DNA from: Proteiniphilum saccharofermentans
GTDB lineage: Bacteria > Bacteroidota > Bacteroidia > Bacteroidales > Dysgonomonadaceae
Assembly (NCBI RefSeq): GCF_900095135.1
Contig: NZ_LT605205.1
Span: forward strand, 1,426,001-1,490,000
Direction: 5' to 3'
Length of the DNA: 64,000 nt
The first letter of the stretch is position 1. Each line of letters begins with the position of its first letter. Both the position numbers and the translations under genes were made by a program. Shown here piece after piece: positions 19,955 to 27,226 of the stretch. The notes under the pieces were generated by a model. The model ran no database searches, was not told the DNA's origin, and was given only the letters and a program-made list of their open reading frames with translations.

Positions 19955-20216
19955 ATGTTTAAGTCTTACCTTACCAACGATAACCTGATTCTTCTTCCAC
20001 CCATCTGGGAGAATTGATTGACCCGAATGATCCTGTGAGGGTTGTTAACCGCATCATGGAAGAAATCGATTTAAAGGTATTGTGTATGTCAAGTACTCCC
20101 GCCTTGGCAGTCGGACATTACAAGGACAAATAAAAGAGATGTGTTTAAATTGTATCGCCAAGTTAAAACACCCTGTCACGGGGAAATTACTGGGATCCCA
20201 AAATGTAAATCAATAA
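19955..20216 (+). pseudogene. Decayed IS1182-type transposase N-terminus
   Basis: Conceptual translation gives MFKSYLTNDNLILLPPIWEN in one frame, then LIDPNDPVRVVNRIMEEIDL in a second, then YSRLGSRTLQGQIKEM in a third. The LLPP...ELI...HPVRVVNRVI-EEIDL pattern is the N-terminus of IS1182-family transposases of Bacteroidota. At least two frameshifts and loss of the catalytic core make it non-functional. Only the remnant is left, with no right end that I can define. Confidence 0.7.
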
Positions 20217-20300
20217 AAAACCCCACAATCCGTAGGGTTTTTTGATAGTGTGTCGTACATGATTCATAATTTGAAAGAGAGAACCCGCTAAGGGGATTTA
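20209..20300 (+). repeat. Second copy of the terminator-bearing segment
   Basis: AATCAATAAAAAACCCCACAAT and the following ~80 nt parallel 17530-17610 closely, including the GTGTGT-GTA, TACATGATT and TTTGAAAGA words. The hairpin (AACCCCAC/GTAGGGTT) has one changed pair. It lies between the transposase remnant and flavodoxin. Confidence 0.75.
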
Positions 20301-20341
20301 GATTTATCGGTTAATTGTAAGAGAGTATCATATAGGAGGAA

Positions 20342-20848
20342 TCAGTCCAGATATTGTTTCAGGGAATTTACCCAGGCTTCTATCCTTTTGTCTGTTTTGT
20401 CACTTTCGTTGTCTTCATCCAACGGTAATCCCACGAAAACTCCATTGCGAAGTGCCTGGGAATCATCGAAGGTATATCCTTCTGTAGATACTTCTCCGAT
20501 AAAAGTACAACCTGTCTTGGCAAACTCATCGTAAAGGATACCGAGTGCATCGACAAAAGTATCGGGATATCCTTCTGCATCTCCCTGGCCGAAGAAGGCT
20601 ACGGTTTTCCCTGTCAAATCAAGTTTGCTTATCTGCGGGAAGAATGTATCCCAGTCATCCTGCAACTCGCCTATACTCCAGGTCGGGCAACCAAGAATAA
20701 GTATATCTGGCTCGAGAAGTTCCTCAGATGAGACATCAGCGATATCTTTTAAAACAGGTGAATAGCCGGCCAACTTTTCAGCGACTAATTGAGCTGCATG
20801 TTTCGTGTTGCCGGTACTTGAACCGTAAATAATAGCGATTGACTTCAT
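20342..20848 (-). CDS. fldA: Flavodoxin
   Basis: Small FMN electron carrier. I start at MKSIAIIYGSSTGNTKHAA (20848), which places the phosphate-binding loop SSTGNT at residues 9-14; a longer start would add eight residues with no family support. LGCPTWSIGELQDDWD and FFGQGDAEGYPDTFVDALG are the FMN-binding loops of long-chain flavodoxins, with the inserted loop GEVSTEGYTFDDSQALRNG. Length is 168 residues. Monocistronic, pointing away from the IS21 element's left end. Confidence 0.95.
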   Translation of the reverse strand: MKSIAIIYGSSTGNTKHAAQLVAEKLAGYSPVLKDIADVSSEELLEPDILILGCPTWSIGELQDDWDTFFPQISKLDLTGKTVAFFGQGDAEGYPDTFVDALGILYDEFAKTGCTFIGEVSTEGYTFDDSQALRNGVFVGLPLDEDNESDKTDKRIEAWVNSLKQYLD

Positions 20849-20871
20849 ATTATCAATTATTGAATTTTCCA

Positions 20872-20902
20872 CAAAGTAACATCATTCCATCAGATACTGC
20901 AA
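20872..20902 (-). promoter_or_regulatory. Likely flavodoxin promoter
   Basis: On the minus strand TTG (20900-20902), 20-nt spacer, then TTACTTTG (20872-20879), one base off TAnnTTTG. The leader is about 20 nt. Confidence 0.45.
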
Positions 20903-21074
20903 TGACCAAAAATGATTATTTTTTTCTGAAAAATTATAACTATTGGGTATTGTAATTAGCAAATTTACAATGTACAAAAAATGGCAATGTTGAGTGTACA
21001 ACTTTTGGCAATATCCAATGTACAGGTTTAACATTACATTAACTATCTCTTTTTTATTGTATTCAACTGTTTTT

Positions 21075-21827
21075 TTATTCTTTCTCAAGGAAAGTTTTCC
21101 GGTTGTCCATACGGTAACCGTTTCCCTCGAACCTGATCACCTCGCAACGATATAGCAGTCGATCCAGGATGGCTGTGGCTAACACTTCATCATCCAGTGT
21201 CTCCGCCCACTGGCTGGGTGACTTGTTAGTGGTGATGATGATCGAGCACTGCTCATGCAGGTGATTGATCAGATTGAACAGAGCCACCGCTTCACTCTTT
21301 TGCACCGGGAACATCATGATGTCATCTATGGCAATCAGGTGTGCCTTGGTGTATCGCTTGTAGGTGCTCATTGCCGATGAGATGATTTCTTTCCTGTTGA
21401 GCACGCCTATCAGGTCAGCCATGGTGGTAAAATAGGCCCTATAACCTTTCTTGATGGCATCATTGACCAGTCCCCCGGCCAGGTATGTTTTGCCCGTACC
21501 GCTTGGCCCCATCAGCACCAGGTTGTATAGCTGATCGACCCAGAGCAGCTCCCTGAGCTGTGTCATCTGCCTTATGCCGATGCTGCTCGAGGCCTTGTAA
21601 TCGTACTCGTCAAGCTCGTGTGCACGTGGCAGACGGGCCAGTTTAGTCCTGCGCCGGTAATCATTCAGCTGTCGCTGCTCTAGCTCTTTTATAAGCATGT
21701 TCTCCAGGAAGTCCGCGTATCCCGGTGTATCTATGCTCGCCTGGTGAAGCATCGGCTGCAAGTTTTTGCTCAGGTATCCCAAACGAAGTATGCCGGCATA
21801 TTGCTTCATGTTTTCTATCTGCTTCAT
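21075..21827 (-). CDS. istB: IS21 helper ATPase IstB
   Basis: AAA+ ATPase that assists IstA in target selection and strand transfer. The 250 residues include Walker A GPSGTGKTYLA and Walker B LIAIDDIMMFP, then NLINHLHEQCSIIITTNKSPSQW and AILDRLLYRCEVIRFEG, as in DnaC-like IstB proteins. Its ATG overlaps the stop of the preceding istA 3' segment by 4 nt (ATGA), the usual arrangement. Confidence 0.95.
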   Translation of the reverse strand: MKQIENMKQYAGILRLGYLSKNLQPMLHQASIDTPGYADFLENMLIKELEQRQLNDYRRRTKLARLPRAHELDEYDYKASSSIGIRQMTQLRELLWVDQLYNLVLMGPSGTGKTYLAGGLVNDAIKKGYRAYFTTMADLIGVLNRKEIISSAMSTYKRYTKAHLIAIDDIMMFPVQKSEAVALFNLINHLHEQCSIIITTNKSPSQWAETLDDEVLATAILDRLLYRCEVIRFEGNGYRMDNRKTFLEKE

Positions 21828-23300
21828 AGCTCCATGATTTGATCGTACCGGTTTATCTTGCTTCTCTCGGGGATGTATGCATCCGTGTCATACTGACTTG
21901 TTTGAACACCGTCATGCAACACGCTTACAACAGGCAAGGGCTTCTTCTCCCGGCGTTTTAACTCCCGGTAATGTGATGCGGCTTCTTTCAGGTAAAGGGC
22001 GTTGTAGAGCCCATTGTCGAGGCAGTAATCAAGTGCACTGCCAACGATCTCCTCACCATATTCGCCCATCACCTCCCTTATCATTTTCAGATTGTCTCTC
22101 AGATAACGGGGCTTATACTTGTGTATCTCCTCTTACCTTGCCTTTTTCAAGACTGACGGGGTGCTCGGCCAGAAGGATGCCTTGCCGGTTGGAAAGCGAA
22201 AGGGTGCCATCCTTGACCTTGAGTAATACCTCCGGTCCCTTCCCGTTATAGGTGCCATATGGGACCCTGTAGAAGTTCCCCTTGTAACTGATTGTGTTAT
22301 CTTTTCTCACCGTGTAGGTGGGAATCTCATCCCGGGGGATTGCCGGTGAGGGGCGAAAAAAGGAGAGATGCTCCTTTTCAATCAACCACACGTCATGGGG
22401 CAGGCGCTTCGTCGTGGCATGTTTGGTGCCGTTCGCCTTGCGCTCCAACCAGCTCAGGACTTCCTCGTTGAGGCGATCTATATCGTGAAAGGTACGCGCG
22501 CGAAGAAAGTTGTTTTTCACGTATCCTACCACGTTCTCGACCCGGCCTTTGCTCTGGGGATCGGCCTTGCGGCAGAACTCAACGCTGATACCGCGTTCAT
22601 CCCTGTAGCGACGAAAATCATCAGCCAGGAGATAATCGCCAAGGTTCTCACTTTTCAGAAACACCGAGTCCTGATCATAGAGAAGCTTCCCGGGGATACC
22701 CTCTATATACTTGAAGGCCTGCTCGTGAGCCTGGACGGCTGTTTTCCCGGTGAAGGGAGTTGTTTGGAAAAACACATATTTGTAGCGACTGCGTGACAGG
22801 ACAAGGGCAAAAAAATAAACCCTGCGCCTACTGCCGTCCAAACGTCGCATCTGTGCTGTACCGAAGTCAACCTGCGCCTGGCTGCCATATGCAAACTCTT
22901 CCAGGGCTTCCGTCTGGCGGATCTTCTCCGGTACAGGGATCTTCTCCTGACGCCGCACGTGCTGGACAAAGTTGTATACAGTCTTGCTGTTCACCTTCGG
23001 CAAGTCGGCGTATTTCTCCTTCAGCCGGTCTTCTATCACTGCCGCCGGCAAACCATTGTCTATACTCAATAAGGAAAGAACGTCCGGGTAATATGGCGAC
23101 AGAACAAGTTCGTATACACGTTGTTTCATTGAAAACTCATGAAACTCTTCTTCACTCATCTTCTTGTACCTGGAAACAGTTCTGCGATCAACACCCAACT
23201 TTTTTGCAATTTTACTGTCCGAATTGCCCGGATTACTGGAAAGTTCTTTAACTTCGTACCACATACGTACCTTTCTAAGGTCATGTATCTGAGTCTTCAT
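21824..23300 (-). pseudogene. istA: IS21 transposase IstA, split by a frameshift
   Basis: DDE transposase. The first 395 codons (23300-22113) contain an N-terminal helix-turn-helix (SKIAKKLGVDRRTVSRYKK) and the integrase core beginning YGSQAQVDFGTAQM, with YDQDSVFL and PQSKGRVENVVGYVK. They end KGKVRGDTQV and stop. Shifting +1 in the preceding GAGGAGATACACAAG region continues as HKYKPRYLRDNLKMIREVMG to 21824, giving the C-terminal part that IS21 transposases have. The whole is ~492 codons, close to family size. It may be inactivated, or the frameshift could be programmed or a sequencing error; no good slippery motif is visible. Confidence 0.8.
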
Positions 23301-23434
23301 AGTGTTTGTATTTTCGTGAATTACAAATATATGAAGACTCTTCTTTAACCCTTTTTATGTACATTGCATATTGCCAATTTCTGTACATTCAATCTTGCCG
23401 AAAATTGTACATGCGAAGTTACTGATTACAGGTA

Positions 23435-23465
23435 TTGATATAATTTATAATTACTGGTAATTTTG
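23435..23465 (+). promoter_or_regulatory. Promoter of the second TonB receptor
   Basis: TTG (23435-23437), 20-nt spacer, TAATTTTG (23458-23465), with an ATG at 23508. The -33 box begins only 24 nt beyond the IS21 end, so anything upstream of the core promoter was displaced by the insertion. Confidence 0.65.
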
Positions 23466-23507
23466 CGTTCTTTTTTAGGTATTATACGCAGTAAATAACA
23501 TAACAAA

Positions 23508-25925
23508 ATGAAAACTACACATTTATTTTTATTATTACTTATGCTGTTGTATGTGTCCAATGCTTTTCCACAAGCACAAAGGAGCGAGGGAACGCTTTCG
23601 GGATACGTACTGGACAAGAAAAGCGATGAAAGGTTACCATCCGTTACAATTTTCGTGAAGGGGACAACACAGGGGACATCCTCCCGTTCCGATGGGACAT
23701 TTGTGGTGAAAAATATTCCCGAAGGAAAACAGACTATTGTCGCCCAATATGTGGGATATAGGCCTCAGGAAATCAATATGACGATAGACGCCGGAAAAGA
23801 TAATGCAATCCATTTTGAACTGGAGGAAGATTTATTCAACCTGGAGCAGGTGGTTGTCACCGGAACGCGGACACCTCACTTCGTAAAGAATGTCCCTATC
23901 CGTACAGAAGTGGTTACTTCCCAATCGTTAAGGACAAAAAACGCCCAGAATATTTTTGAAGCACTGGAAGCGGTTCCGGGCCTTAGGGTCGAAAACCAGT
24001 GCCAGTCCTGTAATTTTTCCATGGTACGCATGCAGGGGTTGGGGGCTGAACATACCCAGGTACAGATAAACGGACAGCCAATCTACTCCGGTTTGGCCAG
24101 TGTATACGGGTTGGAACAGATCGGCACCGGTGATGTCGATCGTATAGAAGTGGTGAAAGGTGCCGGTTCCGCCCTTTACGGGAGCAGCGCAGTAGCCGGT
24201 GCTATCAATATTATTACCCGTGAACCGTCGGCTATCCCTTCCATCTCCGCCGATATCCAGTTCGGGAATTATGGCACCAACGCATATAATATTTCTTCTT
24301 CCATGCGGAATGATAAAGGCAATATAGGTCTGAACGTGTATGCACAAAAAGTTGATCATGGAGTGATTGATGAAACCGGTGAAGGGGATAGCCGGCAAGA
24401 GGTGAAACAGAAAGATGGGATAACTGACCGGGTGGAATCGAAATTGCACAATGTGGGATTCAGCCTTTATGTGGATAATCCTTTCTTTAAAGACGATAAA
24501 CTTATTTTCCGGGGAAAAGGCATCAATGAAAAACGGGCCGGTGGAATCATTACCGATGATTACTACAAGAATCCCTTTACTGATGGTACCGAAAATATTA
24601 CGACCAACCGTTACGAGGGTGAAGTAAATTATATAAAACCCATCGGACAACATTCTGAACTGCAGTTTAATACCTCGTATATCGATCATAACAGGGAGGC
24701 GACCAATGATTCTTTTCTAAGCGATTATATGGATACTCATGATGGCGATACCCCCAATGTGTTGGATATGCGCCCTTATATCGCAAAAGAGAATACCCGG
24801 GTGTCGTCATTGAGTTTTAAATCGAGGCTGGAGAATCATAACCTGATTTTTGGTGTGCAATACTATACTACCGATCTCAATGAGACAGGCATGTATACAG
24901 TGGTAGATGAAACAAGCGAGTACTACGGAAATGCTTACAAGTCAATAGCCCATAAGCATGCCCGTGAAATGGGAGCCTACATTCAGGATGAATGGAATGT
25001 GTCATCCAGATTGACGGTGGTACCGGGTGTACGTATCGATCATCATTCGTCGGGTGAAGAATATACTTCCGACAGGAAAGTTTTTGATGGCGATTTCCCG
25101 AAAACGAAATTTGATGAAACGAGCTTTAATCCTCGTCTGGCGCTAAAATACCAATTAACCAGGCAGATTACGCTTCGGGCCAATGCCGGCACGGGTTTTA
25201 GGGCACCTTACGGGTTTTCGGAAGACCTGCACCTGTGCAGCGGCTCTCCCCGTGTATGGAAATCATCCGAATTGAAAGCCGAGACATCACGCAGCGCCAA
25301 CTTCTCCGCCGATTATTACGGCGACCATTTTCAGGTCAGTGCCAACCTGTTTTATACCTTCCTGAAAAATAAGATCGATTTCGCAGATGCCGACGACGAG
25401 GTGAAGAAACTGGGGTATACTTACCAATGGGAAAATATTGATGACGCCGTAGTAAAAGGAATAGAGCTTATGGTAATGGTGAATCCGGCCAGAAATTTGA
25501 ATTTAGGTGTGGATTTTGCATTGAATAGCGGAAAGTATAATAACAACAGGGGAGACTGGGCAGAAACAGGGTATGCAGATATCAGCCGCTACATTCCCCG
25601 CTTTCCATCGACTACCGGAAGTGTAAAGATAGAATATTCGCCGAAGAGTTGGATGTTCACACTCTACGGTATCTATCAGGGCAAAATGTATATCGATTAT
25701 ATCAGCGAGACGGCTGAAAATTCAAAGATCAAAGAGACGGAGCCCTATATGACTTTCAACGTACGGGCCTCTAAACGTTTCGGACTATTCAATATCTATG
25801 CCGGAGCAAAAAATATATTCAATTATATTCAGGATGAGAAACACCTCGATGATGCGGCGTTTATCTATGCTCCCCTTTATGGCGCACTCTACTATGCCGG
25901 GATTTCAGTAAATATAAATTATTGA
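23508..25925 (+). CDS. TonB-dependent receptor, siderophore/vitamin type, with CxxC in plug
   Basis: Outer-membrane receptor of 805 residues. Signal peptide ends near NAFPQ; residues ~27-108 form a carboxypeptidase-regulatory-like domain (LSGYVLDKKSDERLPSVTIF). The TonB-box region EQVVVTGTRTPHFVKNVPIR leads into a plug with MVRMQGLGAEHTQVQINGQP and VEVVKGAGSALYGSSAVAGAIN-type motifs, then a barrel ending AGISVNINY. The plug contains NQCQSCNFS, a CxxC just before the MQGL strand, and LHLCSGSP occurs in the barrel. This plug type is common among COG4771-like metal-chelate receptors, so a metal or metal complex is a fair guess, but the ligand is unknown. A terminator at 25941 follows, so it is monocistronic. 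Confidence 0.87.
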   Translation: MKTTHLFLLLLMLLYVSNAFPQAQRSEGTLSGYVLDKKSDERLPSVTIFVKGTTQGTSSRSDGTFVVKNIPEGKQTIVAQYVGYRPQEINMTIDAGKDNAIHFELEEDLFNLEQVVVTGTRTPHFVKNVPIRTEVVTSQSLRTKNAQNIFEALEAVPGLRVENQCQSCNFSMVRMQGLGAEHTQVQINGQPIYSGLASVYGLEQIGTGDVDRIEVVKGAGSALYGSSAVAGAINIITREPSAIPSISADIQFGNYGTNAYNISSSMRNDKGNIGLNVYAQKVDHGVIDETGEGDSRQEVKQKDGITDRVESKLHNVGFSLYVDNPFFKDDKLIFRGKGINEKRAGGIITDDYYKNPFTDGTENITTNRYEGEVNYIKPIGQHSELQFNTSYIDHNREATNDSFLSDYMDTHDGDTPNVLDMRPYIAKENTRVSSLSFKSRLENHNLIFGVQYYTTDLNETGMYTVVDETSEYYGNAYKSIAHKHAREMGAYIQDEWNVSSRLTVVPGVRIDHHSSGEEYTSDRKVFDGDFPKTKFDETSFNPRLALKYQLTRQITLRANAGTGFRAPYGFSEDLHLCSGSPRVWKSSELKAETSRSANFSADYYGDHFQVSANLFYTFLKNKIDFADADDEVKKLGYTYQWENIDDAVVKGIELMVMVNPARNLNLGVDFALNSGKYNNNRGDWAETGYADISRYIPRFPSTTGSVKIEYSPKSWMFTLYGIYQGKMYIDYISETAENSKIKETEPYMTFNVRASKRFGLFNIYAGAKNIFNYIQDEKHLDDAAFIYAPLYGALYYAGISVNINY

Positions 25926-25940
25926 CCCAAAATTAGACTT

Positions 25941-25973
25941 CCGTGCCCGATAAAATACCGGGCACGGTTTTTT
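25941..25973 (+). terminator. Terminator after the second TonB receptor
   Basis: CCGTGCCCG and CGGGCACGG form a perfect stem (loop ATAAAATAC), followed by TTTTTT. Confidence 0.9.
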
Positions 25974-26100
25974 ATAACTCCTAAGTTCAACTTAGAAGTG
26001 CAACACCCGGGTGTTGTTTTTTGAAATGATTTCTTCAAAACAATCATGAAAAACACCGCGGGGGTTTGCCTAACGGCCGGGGGCGCGAAGCCCCCGAGGA

Positions 26101-27142
26101 GAGTCAAGCGGCAACATAAAAGAAAAAGGAGACCGAAGTCTCCCTAAAATTAACTATTATGTTGCTTATGAGAAAAAAATACAAACAGTTAACTTCAGAA
26201 CAAAGGTACGCGATTTATTTAGGTATAAAAAATGGTGACAGCCAGCGAACCATCGCAGAGTCCATAGGGGTCAGTCCTTCAACGGTGTCCAGGGAACTGG
26301 GTCGTAACAAGAAGAAACATGGAGGTTACTCCTGGCGCTTGGCTCACGAGATGGCACAAGAGAGAAAGGAGCGTTTGCCCGGGAACAGGGACACCCCGGA
26401 GTGGATTAAACAGAAGGTGTTCCGGCTTGTCCGTGATGAATGGTCTCCCAAGCAGATCAGCGGATATTTGGAGAAATACAAGCAAATCCGGGTTTCCCAC
26501 GAGACCATTTACAAGTGGATCCGGGAGGACAAAATAGCCGGGGGTGACCTTTACACGCATTGCCGCCACAAGCTCAAGCACCGCAAGAGGCCGGTGGGGT
26601 CAGTCAAGGGCATCCCCAACCGGAGAAGCATCCGGGAAAGGCCCGTGGAGGCCGACGGGAGCCGGTTCGGTGACTTTGAAATGGACACGATAATAGGAGC
26701 CAATCAATCGGAGGTGATCTTGACGGTAACGGAAAGGAAAACGAACCTTGTAATGACCAGGGGACTGCCCCGGGGCAAGGACTCCAAGGAGGTGGCAAAA
26801 GTGCTTGCTAACATGCTGCTACCCTACAAGGATATAATAAAGACCATCACCACGGATAACGGCACGGAGTTCGCCGCCCATGAAATGATAACTAAAAGAC
26901 TGGGAGTCCCCGTATATTTTACAGACCCCTATTCATCGTGGCAAAAAGGAGCGATTGAAAATGCTAATAAACTCATCCGGCAATACATCCCCAAGGGGGC
27001 ATCATTCAAGGACTATCTCCCGGGGAGATTAAAGCAAATACAGCATAAATTGAACAATCGACCAAGAGAAAAATTAAGCTTCAGCACACCAAAAGTTGAG
27101 TTTTACAAACAATTAATGTAAATTGCACTTGCTGCTTGACTC
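26101..27142 (+). mobile_element. IS30-family insertion sequence
   Basis: Best terminal inverted repeat is GAGTCAAGCGGCAA (26101-26114) against TTGCTGCTTGACTC (27129-27142), 13 of 14 matching, giving 1042 bp, a normal IS30 size. An 8-nt pair AAGTGCAA/TTGCACTT (25996-26003 and 27123-27130) would put the left end further out. A GC-rich hairpin (26078-26096) sits just outside the left repeat. Target-site duplication not evident. Confidence 0.75.
26159..27121 (+). CDS. IS30-family transposase
   Basis: DDE transposase of 320 residues. It opens with an IS30-type helix-turn-helix (LTSEQRYAIYLGIKNGDSQRTIAESIGVSPSTVSREL). The catalytic domain has FGDFEMDTIIGA (first D), TTDNGTEFAAHE (second D) and YSSWQKGAIENANKLIRQY (E). 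It ends KLSFSTPKVEFYKQLM, the usual C-terminus, so it appears intact. A second ATG at 26168 (MRKKYKQL) is an equally good start. The GGAG upstream lies inside a GGAGAC-CGAA-GTCTCC hairpin (26127-26142). Confidence 0.93.
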   Translation: MLLMRKKYKQLTSEQRYAIYLGIKNGDSQRTIAESIGVSPSTVSRELGRNKKKHGGYSWRLAHEMAQERKERLPGNRDTPEWIKQKVFRLVRDEWSPKQISGYLEKYKQIRVSHETIYKWIREDKIAGGDLYTHCRHKLKHRKRPVGSVKGIPNRRSIRERPVEADGSRFGDFEMDTIIGANQSEVILTVTERKTNLVMTRGLPRGKDSKEVAKVLANMLLPYKDIIKTITTDNGTEFAAHEMITKRLGVPVYFTDPYSSWQKGAIENANKLIRQYIPKGASFKDYLPGRLKQIQHKLNNRPREKLSFSTPKVEFYKQLM

Positions 27143-27193
27143 TGCTTCATTATTTAATAGATGGCTAATGGGATGAAAATTTGAGATATTTAT

Positions 27194-27218
27194 TACATTT
27201 GCTGTTTCATTAAACAGC
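27194..27218 (+). promoter_or_regulatory. -7 box and start-proximal hairpin of the chimeric esterase gene
   Basis: TACATTTG (27194-27201) fits TAnnTTTG. It is followed by GCTGTTT-CATT-AAACAGC (27201-27218), a perfect 7-bp stem ending 8 nt before the ATG at 27227. Such leader hairpins are common in insertion-sequence transposase genes. Confidence 0.5.
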
Positions 27219-27226
27219 ACTATTCT

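Larger units (their letters stand above)
20971..23411 (-). mobile_element. IS21-family insertion sequence
   Basis: About 2.44 kb with istA and istB in the usual order and both ends preserved. Each end carries three TGTACA words at similar spacing with GGCAA words between: left end 20971-21025, right end 23358-23411 in reverse complement. Such multiple terminal repeats are characteristic of IS21 elements, where they bind the transposase. I could not identify a target-site duplication. istA needs a frameshift to be full length. Confidence 0.88.

Noticed and set aside
22100-22140. Programmed -1 frameshift in istA
   Set aside because: The needed shift is +1 and there is no A6G- or prfB-like site; kept only as an open question.
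25996-27130. Alternative IS30 boundaries based on AAGTGCAA/TTGCACTT
   Set aside because: Only 8 nt match, compared with 13 of 14 for the repeat at 26101/27142.
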